DNA of 64,000 bases from Flavimarina sp. Hel_I_48 (GTDB lineage: Bacteria; Bacteroidota; Bacteroidia; Flavobacteriales; Flavobacteriaceae). Below the pieces are notes generated by a model. That model did no database searches. It was not told the DNA's origin and saw nothing but the letters and a program-made list of their open reading frames with translations. How positions within the stretch are numbered: position 1 is the stretch's first letter; each line of letters starts with the position of its first letter. The position numbers and the translations under genes were made by a program. Of the stretch, positions 35,763 through 44,092 are shown piece by piece. The stretch covers positions 3,225,001 to 3,289,000 of the forward strand of contig NZ_JPOL01000002.1 in the NCBI RefSeq assembly GCF_000733945.1, read 5' to 3'.

Positions 35763-37418
35763 CGCCCTCCTGTTGTAATAAAGTCTCCATTTTGGATATA
35801 CCTTCTCGCTGTTGTATCTTGATTTTAAGAATCCCAGATTTCCCTGAATGGCCTCCCTGTTGCTAAGGAGAAGGAAATTTCCATCTTTTTTGGAAACGGA
35901 ATCCATTTTGGAGAGGGTCATGGGATCATGGACATCCCACAAACCTTCCTTCCATTTCTGGTCATTTTCGAACTGAATCTCGCGTTGGGTGGTATTGCGG
36001 TCATCCTTGAGGGTAATAAGCTGCGCGTCTGTATAAAAGGGTATTGAGGTAAGCAGATAATCATCGACTACTATGGTCTTATCACTTTCGGTAGAGATAT
36101 GGTTGATAAAACCCACCATATCCCGTGTACTGTTTATCAAGGCACTGTTGGCGCTCAAAACCGCTGAGGAGATCAGCAACAACCCACCACCAAAAACCGC
36201 AGCCATACATGCGGGTTTATAGCGTTTTTCATTGTCAATAATTAAATAGATTATAAAAGAAGCAATCAACACTCCAAGTGCGATCAGTGAAGCGTAGGTG
36301 GTGGACTTTATTAGCGGAATTCCAATTATCCATATCCCTATGACGCCTAGACTCAGAAGGCCTATCAAGGTCAAATAGGTAAGGCTTATAATTTTTCCCG
36401 TAACTGATTTTATCTTAGACACCTGTGACGCAATGAGCACAACAGGCATCCAGAACATGGGCAGGATATATAAAATAAGTTTTGTCGTGAAAGCCGAAAA
36501 AATCAGGAATACCGCTAGACTGCAATACAGTAAAACCATACCGGACCTGGGAAGAGTTTTGATCTGAGCGATTTTTGATCTGAACTTTGGTATTATGGAT
36601 ACCCACCACGGAAAAAGGAGGCCTGTGAGCAACAAAGCATAGTACCAGACTGGTTTTGCCCTGTTGAAGGAGTCGGCGTTCATTCTGGAAACCAACTGTT
36701 TTTGTATGAAATAATCCCAAAGCTTAGGGTTTTCCACCATGACAAGGACATACCAACTAGCCCCAATGGCCAGGCAAAGGAGAATTCCCATAATATGATG
36801 TAAACGTATTTTTAAGCTCCTTTTAAAGACAATCTTTTCCACTAAAATATAGGTGACAATAAAAAGAAGAGCGACCGGACCTTTGGTGAGCAGTGCGATC
36901 CCTATCAAAAAATAGAAGGAATACAGCACTATAATTCTTTTATGACACACATACAACTGCCAGCAATAAATAGCCGCAAGAATAAATGTGGTCAAATAGG
37001 CATCGGTTGTCAGGTTACGGCTGGATATAAGTACAATGGGCATCGAGAAATAGATCAGCCCGGATAGAAAAGCGACTTTCCTGTTTCTATAGAGCAGGTT
37101 GGCGAGACCATAGACAAAGAACAATTGTATGATAACGGCGATCTGTAGAAAGAAGCGTGCGCCCCATTCATTGATCCCAAAAATCCTATAGCCCACCGTT
37201 GTGATATAATAGGTTATGGGCGGCTTGTGAAAGTGGAATATCCCTAATAATTCGGGATTAAGATAGTCGCCCGAGAGAAACATTTCCCGGCTAATCTCTG
37301 CATAACGTGCCTCGCTTGTCTCGGCCAGTCCATAGGTGCCAAGGCCGAACAGGAGCAGGGCGAACGCCAAAAGAAGAAATAATATATAATACCTGTCTGT
37401 TTTGTTTTTAAAGGTCAC
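35757..37418 (-). CDS. ArnT-like GT39/GT83 integral membrane glycosyltransferase
   Basis: A 553-residue polytopic membrane protein. The first loop carries the ArnT/PMT-type motif LAETSEARYAEISREMF and FHFHKPPITYYITT, and about 10-12 hydrophobic helices follow. A C-terminal soluble domain of about 130 residues begins near ALINSTRDMVGF. Family members move a sugar from a polyprenyl-phosphate donor to an acceptor in the periplasm; ArnT adds 4-amino-arabinose to lipid A. Here the sugar and acceptor are unknown. The gene has its own direct-repeat promoter (37438-37494). Its grouping with PAP2 and DedA suggests modification of lipid A or another surface lipid. Confidence 0.85.
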   Translation of the reverse strand: MTFKNKTDRYYILFLLLAFALLLFGLGTYGLAETSEARYAEISREMFLSGDYLNPELLGIFHFHKPPITYYITTVGYRIFGINEWGARFFLQIAVIIQLFFVYGLANLLYRNRKVAFLSGLIYFSMPIVLISSRNLTTDAYLTTFILAAIYCWQLYVCHKRIIVLYSFYFLIGIALLTKGPVALLFIVTYILVEKIVFKRSLKIRLHHIMGILLCLAIGASWYVLVMVENPKLWDYFIQKQLVSRMNADSFNRAKPVWYYALLLTGLLFPWWVSIIPKFRSKIAQIKTLPRSGMVLLYCSLAVFLIFSAFTTKLILYILPMFWMPVVLIASQVSKIKSVTGKIISLTYLTLIGLLSLGVIGIWIIGIPLIKSTTYASLIALGVLIASFIIYLIIDNEKRYKPACMAAVFGGGLLLISSAVLSANSALINSTRDMVGFINHISTESDKTIVVDDYLLTSIPFYTDAQLITLKDDRNTTQREIQFENDQKWKEGLWDVHDPMTLSKMDSVSKKDGNFLLLSNREAIQGNLGFLKSRYNSEKVYPKWRLYYNRRAL

Positions 37419-37437
37419 TTTGGTAAATTTTAAACCA

Positions 37438-37494
37438 CAAAGATGCCACCTGAATCTATTTTAAATTTTAACCGAATCTAAAGAGAATCTAAAT
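37438..37494 (-). promoter_or_regulatory. 11-bp direct-repeat operator and -7-like box, glycosyltransferase promoter
   Basis: Plus-strand heptamers TCTAAAT (37488), TCTAAAG (37477), the degenerate TTTTAAC (37466) and TCTATTT (37455) are spaced exactly 11 bp. GAATCTA occurs three times, at 37452, 37474 and 37485. Nine bases below the last repeat is CATCTTTG in gene sense (37445-37438), one mismatch from TAnnTTTG. Confidence 0.65.
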
Positions 37495-37536
37495 TTATAG
37501 GGGACGCTTTTTGGATCTCCCTTTTTTACAAAATAA

Positions 37537-37571
37537 AAAGGATCCTAAAATTTTACAGATTAGGATCCTTT
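37537..37571 (-). terminator. Intrinsic terminator after the PepSY-like gene
   Basis: AAAGGATCCTAA (37537-37548) and TTAGGATCCTTT (37560-37571) form a perfect 12-bp stem with an 11-nt loop. In the minus direction the hairpin is followed by TTTATTT. It lies 33 bp beyond the stop of the PepSY-like gene, separating it from the glycosyltransferase promoter. Confidence 0.85.
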
Positions 37572-37603
37572 CCGGCTATTTAAAATAAATGGAAGACAGA
37601 TTA

Positions 37604-38065
37604 TCAATCCTCGCCCTCTCCGTCATTTTCTTTTTTATTTACTACTTTACCATGGGAATCAAGGGCAACCTCGATTTCTGATCCGCCTTTTTTGACCTCA
37701 AATTCATAAACCATACCTTCAGATGTCTCTGATATTTCAGACTCCCTTATTTTGTAGCCGGGAAATTCATTTTTGAGCGAGGCCATGACTTCATGTGGCA
37801 CATCGGCCTGCCTGACCTCGTGCTCGGTCTCCTTCCAGACCCCGTAATTATTGAAGTTGGCAGAATATTCCATTCCGTCCATTTTGAATTCGGCCTCCCA
37901 TTCATTTTGAGATTCCTTGTCCCATTTCACAGATTTTGCTTCCGGAAATTTTTTCGCGAACGCGTCTCTGACAACCTTTGGCGCATCTTTTTTGATGGTT
38001 CCTGCAAATAGGGATGAACTGAACAACAGAATCCCCAAAAATCTCAACATTTTCATGATTTTCAA
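37604..38065 (-). CDS. PepSY-like periplasmic protein
   Basis: A 153-residue exported protein (signal ends SSLFAG) with two PepSY-like/DUF2874 repeats of about 60 residues. The first is VVRDAFAKKFPEAKSVKWDKE..WEAEFKMDGMEYSANF, and the second is VMASLKNEFPGYKIRESEIS..YEFEVKKGGSEIEVALDSHG. The tail is acidic (NDGEGED). Proteins of this type are often controlled by neighbouring two-component systems in Bacteroidetes; their biochemical role is not established. An in-frame ATG three codons later is an alternative start. It has its own direct-repeat promoter and terminator, so it is a single-gene unit that may be a strong output of the local response regulator. Confidence 0.82.
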   Translation of the reverse strand: MKIMKMLRFLGILLFSSSLFAGTIKKDAPKVVRDAFAKKFPEAKSVKWDKESQNEWEAEFKMDGMEYSANFNNYGVWKETEHEVRQADVPHEVMASLKNEFPGYKIRESEISETSEGMVYEFEVKKGGSEIEVALDSHGKVVNKKENDGEGED

Positions 38066-38081
38066 TTTTAGAATTACACCA

Positions 38082-38127
38082 CAAAGTTACTATACCTGTC
38101 TAAAGCTGATTTCAAGAGAATCTTAAG
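38082..38127 (-). promoter_or_regulatory. 11-bp direct-repeat operator and -7 box, PepSY-like gene promoter
   Basis: Plus-strand heptamers TCTTAAG (38121), TTTCAAG (38110) and TCTAAAG (38099) recur every 11 bp. TAACTTTG in gene sense (38089-38082) is a perfect TAnnTTTG box and starts 9 nt below the last repeat. The outermost repeat overlaps the stop codon of the upstream DUF347-like gene. Confidence 0.72.
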
Positions 38128-38878
38128 TAATTCCATCTGTATCCTTTTTAGTCATTGAGCGATGGGAGAGATAGATCAATATCCCAATGAGCACTATGGA
38201 GACCAAAGTAGCGGGGAGTGTTCCCAGTTCAAGGCCACCCTTTGCGATGGGCTTGGTCAGAAAATCACCGAAGGTTGCCCCAAAGGGCCTGGTGAACACA
38301 AAGGCCACCCAGAATAGCAGGATCCGGTTCAACCCTGTAAAGTAATGCAGCAGAAGAACAACCGCTATGACACTTGCGGTCACCAAGGCACCCACAAGAT
38401 AGCTTAGCCCGGCCACATCGCTCAAATAATCGCCGAATGCGGTTCCCAGACTATTGGAAAAAAGGATCGCGACCCAGTAAAAGATTTCTTTATTGCGGTC
38501 GATGATGGGATATACTTTCAGGTTTTTATACTTGCTGTACCAAAAGTATAGAGTAAGCAGCAGCAGCGCGAACAAAATGATGCTTCCCAGCGTGTAGCCC
38601 AGCCCGAGGCTTCGGTCCATAAAATCAGATATTTCGGTCCCAAGTGTAGTGGTGGCGATGATCACGAGCCAGTATTTTAGGGGTACAAAGGTCTTTGAGG
38701 CAAGCTGAACCAGCAATACGATTATAAAAAACGTGAGGGTAATGCCTATTCCCGTAAGGTATCCCAGGTTGAGCGTCATGCTCAGAAAATCACCAAAGGT
38801 CTCGCCCAGTGTGGTTGCAATGATCTTCATGACCCAGAACAACAGGGTAATCTCGGCAACCTTATTAAGTGCTTTCAT
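38123..38878 (-). CDS. Multi-pass membrane protein, DUF347/COG4705-like
   Basis: A protein of 251 residues from the ATG at 38878. Four internal repeats of about 60 residues each contain a T(L/E)G(T/E)xxxDF-type motif: TTLGETFGDFLS, TTLGTEISDFMD, NSLGTAFGDYLS and RPFGATFGDFLT. Each is followed by a hydrophobic hairpin, for eight predicted membrane segments. This is the COG4705/DUF347 membrane protein family, with unknown function. Longer upstream reading overlaps the TonB receptor and lacks hydrophobic character, so 38878 is chosen. It lies 55 bp after the receptor and probably shares its transcript. Confidence 0.82.
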   Translation of the reverse strand: MKALNKVAEITLLFWVMKIIATTLGETFGDFLSMTLNLGYLTGIGITLTFFIIVLLVQLASKTFVPLKYWLVIIATTTLGTEISDFMDRSLGLGYTLGSIILFALLLLTLYFWYSKYKNLKVYPIIDRNKEIFYWVAILFSNSLGTAFGDYLSDVAGLSYLVGALVTASVIAVVLLLHYFTGLNRILLFWVAFVFTRPFGATFGDFLTKPIAKGGLELGTLPATLVSIVLIGILIYLSHRSMTKKDTDGIT

Positions 38879-38933
38879 AATGATATCCTCAAAAACCAGT
38901 AAATTTGATTGCAATTTCCTTTTAGGGTTTTGT

Positions 38934-41366
38934 TTAAAATTTATACGTAAACCCAGCCCTAAAAACCTGTGTCTCATAATAATTATTGTAACGTGCGGTG
39001 AACCCCTCTCCATTGAGCCTTTGGCGAAGCCCAAAACGGTTCAGGATATCGGTTCCTGATAGGAAAACCTCCCCTTTTTGCCCAAAAACAGACTTTTTCA
39101 GGCCAAAATCCACCGAAGAACGCGCAAGCTCCTCACCTTGTGGAATATTACGTTTTGAGAACCAGATTCCGGTAAGCTGCGCCTCTAGATCCCAGGGCAG
39201 TTGAAGGGTATTGCTGATCTTAAAATCCCCTGCAGTGGCGGTGGATTTATTAATGAAAAACGTCCTCTCGTACGGAAATAGCAATGTGCCCTCAAAAGCG
39301 TCTATGCCATTGCTGTAAATATTGGCGCTTGAAGTCAATTGCCAATATTCTGCAATATCCTGACTAAATAAAATCTCGATCCCCGTATTGGAACTTTTGC
39401 CAGTATTCTGGTAAATACGATTTACGATATCATATTGCGGATTGCTGTCGTCAATACTGAAAATACGCTGGAATGCGCCATCTATATATCTGGTATAAAA
39501 TGCCGAAAACAGCGAGCCCGATGACCAGGAATAGCGATGGGCCACCTCTATGGAATTTGTAAACTGCGGCCTTAGATAGGGATTGCCAACTTTTAGCAAC
39601 TCAGGATCGTCATATTTGGGAAAAATACGTAGTTCGGGTTCGCCAGGCCTGTCCACACGCCGGTTATAAAATAGGGAAATCCTATTTTTTGTATTCAATT
39701 TATACGTAAACCGCATACTGGGATAAAGCTCAAAATAATCATAACTATCGTTGCTATCGTAATATATGTTTTGTGGATCCAGGGTGTAAGAAACAGAGAC
39801 CTCTTCTGCTCGTAAACCGGCCTCTATATCATAACCCTCCCGTTCCAGCACATAATTAGCATAAGCTGCGTAAAGGTTTTCTGTCCATTTTGAAAAATCG
39901 CCCAGATTGGGATAAATAATGGACTGATTGCCCCTGTTGATAGTATAATCTACGGGTAGGCTTCTAAAACGGCCCTTTAGGCCCGCTTCGATCCTGCCAT
40001 CACTCAGGGCCTGTTCATAATCTGCCGAAAGGCTTGTGGTATGCTCGATCGCACGGATGTTTGTCATATCCTTACCGATGCGTATTGCGGAACTGTCGTT
40101 CAGAAAATAGCTTTCATCTTCTAATCCGCGGGTATATTGTGCGTTTGCCGAGAATGAATGCCCAGGTTCTTCAAAATTATGTTTATAAGCGGTGGCCAGG
40201 TTGATAAAGCTGGTCACTTCCTCTTCCTGCCACGTGTATAGGCGGTTGCGCGTAGCGGTATTCAGATCTATAAATGCTACCTGTGACGTGTCAATATGTT
40301 TTTCGCGGTCGAACATTGCAGATACAGTAAGTGCATCATTATCAGAAATTGCATAATCGATCCCACCCGTTATGATCGACCTGAACTGTCTTCTGTTTTC
40401 AGGAACCTGTGAGAGGATATTGCGCCCGTCATCATAAAAACGGGTTGTGAATTCATTGTTGGGCAGGGCTTCCTGAAAAATGAATTCGGTAAGAAGAAAA
40501 TAGTTGAGTTTTTCGGTCCTGTAATTCAGGTTGAAACTTGGGATAAGTTTTGGGTTCACCGAATAACTGCCAAAATCCGTTGGTGTATCTTTCCTTCGCT
40601 TTGAGAGCGTCCCGAGTCCAAAGGAAAGTCCAACTTCCCCATTAAGACCCTCTTCCTTGTTTTTTTTATAAATAATGTTCACGATTCCGGCAAAACCATT
40701 AGCATCATATTTTGCCGAGGGATTGTTGATGATTTCAATACGCTCAATATTTGCCGCGGGGATGTTTGAAAGTCCCTTTTGGTTGCCAAATCCTGTTAGA
40801 CTGGACTGTTTGCCATTGATGAGCACGACCACTTTATCACTTCCACGCAAAACAATTTTACCCTCCTGATCAAAGGCAACGCCCGGCATTGTTCGCATCG
40901 CGTCAAGTACCGAACCACCGGCCTGTGCAAGGTTCTGATCAAGGCTGAAGGATTTTTTATCCAGATCTGCATCTACCGTGGCACGTCTTGCGGTAATCGC
41001 CACCTCTCCCAGATTCTGGGCAGATTCTGAAAGTTCTATAGTACCAAGATCAAAAATCGGGTTGATGCCCGTGGAGGCAATAGAACGCTGAACGGTCTCA
41101 AAACCGATATACGATATGTCAACCGAGTAATTGCCAGTGGGAAGATCTGTAAGGTTGAAGCGCCCGGAATCGTCAGTTATCGTTCCAGTAATAAGTGATA
41201 AAGTTTCTGCACTCTTAACGGAAACCGTCACAAATGGAAGGATCTGCCCTGTGGTGCCCTCGACCACCTTTCCTGTTAGGGAAATAGTATTCTGTGCCAT
41301 AGCCCCTCCAATGGAGATAATGCCTATAAACAGTACTATAAAATCCTTGATTAAAAGATGGTGCAT
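38934..41366 (-). CDS. TonB-dependent receptor, OMP_b-brl_3-type barrel
   Basis: An 810-residue outer-membrane receptor. The signal ends GGAMAQ, then comes a carboxypeptidase-regulatory-like domain (SLTGKVVEGTTGQILPFVTV). A plug follows with GSVLDAMRTMPGVAFDQEGKIVLRGSDKVVVLINGKQ, then a barrel ending VFRAGFTYKF. It lacks the SusC-type LYVIDG motif and has no SusD partner, so it belongs to the outer-membrane beta-barrel type often linked to metal, peptide or stress functions. The promoter has the direct repeats of the response regulator. It may be cotranscribed with the DUF347-like gene. Substrate is unknown. Confidence 0.88.
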   Translation of the reverse strand: MHHLLIKDFIVLFIGIISIGGAMAQNTISLTGKVVEGTTGQILPFVTVSVKSAETLSLITGTITDDSGRFNLTDLPTGNYSVDISYIGFETVQRSIASTGINPIFDLGTIELSESAQNLGEVAITARRATVDADLDKKSFSLDQNLAQAGGSVLDAMRTMPGVAFDQEGKIVLRGSDKVVVLINGKQSSLTGFGNQKGLSNIPAANIERIEIINNPSAKYDANGFAGIVNIIYKKNKEEGLNGEVGLSFGLGTLSKRRKDTPTDFGSYSVNPKLIPSFNLNYRTEKLNYFLLTEFIFQEALPNNEFTTRFYDDGRNILSQVPENRRQFRSIITGGIDYAISDNDALTVSAMFDREKHIDTSQVAFIDLNTATRNRLYTWQEEEVTSFINLATAYKHNFEEPGHSFSANAQYTRGLEDESYFLNDSSAIRIGKDMTNIRAIEHTTSLSADYEQALSDGRIEAGLKGRFRSLPVDYTINRGNQSIIYPNLGDFSKWTENLYAAYANYVLEREGYDIEAGLRAEEVSVSYTLDPQNIYYDSNDSYDYFELYPSMRFTYKLNTKNRISLFYNRRVDRPGEPELRIFPKYDDPELLKVGNPYLRPQFTNSIEVAHRYSWSSGSLFSAFYTRYIDGAFQRIFSIDDSNPQYDIVNRIYQNTGKSSNTGIEILFSQDIAEYWQLTSSANIYSNGIDAFEGTLLFPYERTFFINKSTATAGDFKISNTLQLPWDLEAQLTGIWFSKRNIPQGEELARSSVDFGLKKSVFGQKGEVFLSGTDILNRFGLRQRLNGEGFTARYNNYYETQVFRAGFTYKF

Positions 41367-41381
41367 AAATTAAGTTTTTAC

Positions 41382-41416
41382 CAAAAGTAAGCTTGCTTTC
41401 TTAAGAGAACTTAAAG
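41382..41416 (-). promoter_or_regulatory. 11-bp direct-repeat operator and -7 box, TonB receptor promoter
   Basis: Plus-strand heptamers TCTTAAG (41399) and CTTAAAG (41410) are 11 bp apart. TACTTTTG in gene sense (41389-41382) is a perfect TAnnTTTG box and starts 9 nt below the nearer repeat. It lies between the histidine kinase stop and the receptor start. Confidence 0.65.
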
Positions 41417-41437
41417 TTAATGGGCGTATCGATTGTT

Positions 41438-42727
41438 TTATCCCAAAAAACTTACATAGAATATATGATTGCCATCCACAAAGCTATAGCTGGGAACGAA
41501 ACCGTAATAATCACAGATTTTTTTGACGATGGATAGTCCCAGGCCGGTGGAGTCCACTTGGTTGCTTTCCCTATAAAAACGTTCAAATATACGTTCGGGA
41601 TGATGCAGCGGCCCATCTCCATGATTCATTATGCGAAGGCTTTCCCCGGTCAGGTGAACCTCTACTGGCCGGCCGGCCATATTGTGCCTGATCGCATTTG
41701 ATAAAAGATTATTGAAAAGGACCGAGGCAAGGTAAGGATCTATTTTCACAAGAACGTTTGCCTCGATATTTTGATCGATCTGTACGGCGGTAAGTTCCCG
41801 GAGGTTCTCTATCCCTTCCATCAGGATCCGGTCAAGGCCTATCATTTTCTCGGCCGTAAACTGATCGTTATCAATCTTTACCAGAAGGCTCAGTCTTTTG
41901 TTCAACTGCTTGAGGCGCTGTATGTCGTCCTGTAGGGAGGAAAGTTCACCATATTGTCTTTCGGAAATATCCTGGTCATTGATCAGCGTGTCGATCTTGG
42001 CCTGCATGATAGCCAGAGGAGTCTGAATCTCGTGGGACACATCCTCGGTAAACTGCTTGAGGTTGCCATAATCCGCACTCACCTTTTGGGTAAGGCTCTT
42101 CATTTCCCGGTTCAGTTCGTCAAATTCCAATATGTTAGACTCGATAAAGTTCAGGCCTGTGCCCGATTGTAGGGAAAAGCCCTTAAGTTTTTCAAGGTTG
42201 ATGAAAAAAGGTTTCCATAATTTTTCGTTACGTGACCTATTGAGGTAGAACAGGAACACAAAGGCGAGGAATATAATGGCGAGAAAGGTAAAGACGATGG
42301 CAAAAAGTATGTTTTCGGATTCTATTACCATGGCACGCACGGCTACGCGGTAGTGCTGACCATGGATCATCTTTGTTCCCGAAAGCTGCCGAAAAAGTTC
42401 GATTTCATCTTGCAATGGGTCATAAATAAGGGTGTCCACAAGTTGTTCTTCCTGTGGGTTGTTTACCTTTTCTACCGTCATGATGGGCGGAATGCCTTTC
42501 AGTTCCGGATCATCAGTGAGCAAGCGCTCAATACGGTCCTTATCAGAAAAGAGCTCTTCCTCTATCTCATCTTTCAATAAAAAACTAGTGTAGATATAGA
42601 GCGCAACCGCCGATACGATCATAATGACTGCGCTGGAGAACAGAAAAGTGGTTGAAGCCTTTCTGAGCAACGGTGTTTTATTTTGTTTTATATTTTTAAT
42701 CTTCCATAAATTTATAACCGGTACCAT
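41438..42727 (-). CDS. Sensor histidine kinase
   Basis: A 429-residue membrane kinase. TM helices lie at about residues 26-48 and 140-162, enclosing a periplasmic sensor loop of about 90 residues. A HAMP-like linker precedes the HisKA box DVSHEIQTP (phospho-acceptor His232). The HATPase core has LFNNLLSNAIRHN (N box), MNHGDGP (G1-like) and TGLGLSIVKKICDYYGF (G2). Its start overlaps the response-regulator gene by 32 bp, which couples their translation. The sensor loop is acidic (EIEEELFSDKD), which could suit sensing of cations or cationic peptides as in PhoQ; that is inference. Confidence 0.92.
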   Translation of the reverse strand: MVPVINLWKIKNIKQNKTPLLRKASTTFLFSSAVIMIVSAVALYIYTSFLLKDEIEEELFSDKDRIERLLTDDPELKGIPPIMTVEKVNNPQEEQLVDTLIYDPLQDEIELFRQLSGTKMIHGQHYRVAVRAMVIESENILFAIVFTFLAIIFLAFVFLFYLNRSRNEKLWKPFFINLEKLKGFSLQSGTGLNFIESNILEFDELNREMKSLTQKVSADYGNLKQFTEDVSHEIQTPLAIMQAKIDTLINDQDISERQYGELSSLQDDIQRLKQLNKRLSLLVKIDNDQFTAEKMIGLDRILMEGIENLRELTAVQIDQNIEANVLVKIDPYLASVLFNNLLSNAIRHNMAGRPVEVHLTGESLRIMNHGDGPLHHPERIFERFYRESNQVDSTGLGLSIVKKICDYYGFVPSYSFVDGNHIFYVSFLG

Positions 42728-43370
42728 AGGCTGTTTGTAGATATTTAGCCCCTACCTTTGTTAGTTTTTTCCTGAGGTTGTTGACATGCACATAGACAAA
42801 GTCAAAATTGTCCAACATATCGCTGTCATCTCCCCACAGATGCTCGGCAATGATGCTCTTGGATAGTACACGGTTCTGATTTGTTATAAAAAAAAGCAAC
42901 AGGTCATATTCCCGCTTCGTAAGGCCTATAGGACATTCATTTACATAAGCTGTGCGTGATGCGGTCTCAAGCCTGATCTCCCTAAAAGTTACGGAGTTGC
43001 TACCACCAAACTTTCCGCGCCTCAAAATTGCTTTGACCCGTGAGTTCAGCTCAGCCAGATGAAAGGGCTTTGTCAGGTAATCATCCGCACCAAGATCCAG
43101 TCCCTTTAACTTATCGTCAAGAGCACTGTTGGCGGAAATAATGATTACCCCGCAATCTTTATCTTGCTTTTTAAGCTTTTTTAGCAGGTCCAGTCCACTG
43201 CCGCTCACCAGGTTGATATCCAGAATCACTATATCATATTCATAGATGTCAAGTTTTTCGGAGGCTTGACGGTAGTCAGAGGCCACCTCACACAGGTGAT
43301 TGTCCCGTTGGAGATATTTAACGATGGCCTGTTGTAATTCTATTTCGTCTTCCGCAATTAAAAATTTCAT
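42696..43370 (-). CDS. OmpR/PhoB-family response regulator
   Basis: From the ATG at 43370 this is 224 residues. The receiver domain has acidic pocket EDE (7-9), phospho-acceptor Asp51 in VILDINL, and the K in YLTKPF. The winged-helix effector has LTKREYDLLLFF, AEHLWGD and VYVHVNNLRKKL, ending with the typical YGTGYKF. Longer reading from 43391 adds seven residues before the canonical MKFLIAEDE start. It is cotranscribed with the kinase and sits 59 bp after DedA. Its DNA-binding family recognises 11-bp direct repeats, exactly the pattern seen upstream of five units of this island. Confidence 0.93.
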   Translation of the reverse strand: MKFLIAEDEIELQQAIVKYLQRDNHLCEVASDYRQASEKLDIYEYDIVILDINLVSGSGLDLLKKLKKQDKDCGVIIISANSALDDKLKGLDLGADDYLTKPFHLAELNSRVKAILRRGKFGGSNSVTFREIRLETASRTAYVNECPIGLTKREYDLLLFFITNQNRVLSKSIIAEHLWGDDSDMLDNFDFVYVHVNNLRKKLTKVGAKYLQTAYGTGYKFMED

Positions 43371-43429
43371 ATATAAAGATAATAAATCCAAATTAGCTGC
43401 TAGTTCTTTGCAAATCTTAAAGCTATTCT

Positions 43430-44086
43430 TTACTTCGATTTACTTCGAATAATATCAATGGCCATGGGTATTAAGGACAATACTACAATACCTAGGATCA
43501 CGTATTCAAAATTATTTTTTATAAAGGGAAGATTTCCAAAAAAATAGCCGGTCAAGACTAAAAAAAATACCCACGCAACACCTCCAATAATATTAAACTG
43601 AATAAACTTACCATAGTGCATAGCTCCAATACCGGCTACAAATGGTGCGAATGTCCTAACAATGGGTACAAAGCGAGCAATGATTATGGCCTTCGAACCT
43701 TGCTTTTCAAAAAAATACCGGGTCTTGTCAATGCTTTTCTGATTAACGATTTGTTTTCCTGCGACTTTCCATTTCAATATTTTCAGACCAATAGTCTTTC
43801 CGAGGTAATAGTTAAGGCTATCACCCAGAACCGCTGCTAATATAAGTATAAGTACAACGATCCATAAGCTGAGCCCTGCGGTTTCCCCAGAACTGTTTTG
43901 CACCCCAGCGCAGAATGTTCCAGCGGCAAACAGTAGTGAATCCCCCGGAAGGAAGGGCATTACCACCAGGCCGGTCTCGATGAATATGAAGGAAAAAAGG
44001 ATAGCATATACCCAAGGCCCATAATCCACGATCATGGCAAAAAGATGAGTGTCCAGATGAAGGAAAAAATCAAGTATTGTGTTCAT
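43430..44086 (-). CDS. DedA-family membrane protein
   Basis: A 218-residue polytopic protein with the DedA/SNARE-associated domain. Motifs are FIFIETGLVVMPFLPGDSLLF, LGDSLNYYLGKTIG, FFEKQGSKAIIIARFVPIVRTFAPFVAGIGAMHY and FIQFNIIGGVAW. These include the conserved acidic residue near E-G-L and the R-F-x-P-x-x-R motif. DedA proteins are linked to lipid-carrier recycling, membrane potential and resistance to cationic peptides. It lies 6 bp after the RND pump gene and so is the fourth gene of the efflux operon. Confidence 0.9.
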   Translation of the reverse strand: MNTILDFFLHLDTHLFAMIVDYGPWVYAILFSFIFIETGLVVMPFLPGDSLLFAAGTFCAGVQNSSGETAGLSLWIVVLILILAAVLGDSLNYYLGKTIGLKILKWKVAGKQIVNQKSIDKTRYFFEKQGSKAIIIARFVPIVRTFAPFVAGIGAMHYGKFIQFNIIGGVAWVFFLVLTGYFFGNLPFIKNNFEYVILGIVVLSLIPMAIDIIRSKSK

Positions 44087-44092
44087 TTTCTT

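Noticed and set aside
38879..39034. Longer N-terminus for the DUF347-like protein
   Set aside because: The extension overlaps the TonB receptor gene and is basic and non-hydrophobic; the family-like start is at 38878.
43388..43433. Direct-repeat operator upstream of the response regulator itself
   Set aside because: TCTTTGC, CTTAAAG and TCTTTAC do fall 11 bp apart, but the -7 match at 9 bp spacing (TAATTTGG) is off by one base. Autoregulation is possible but not supported enough to list.
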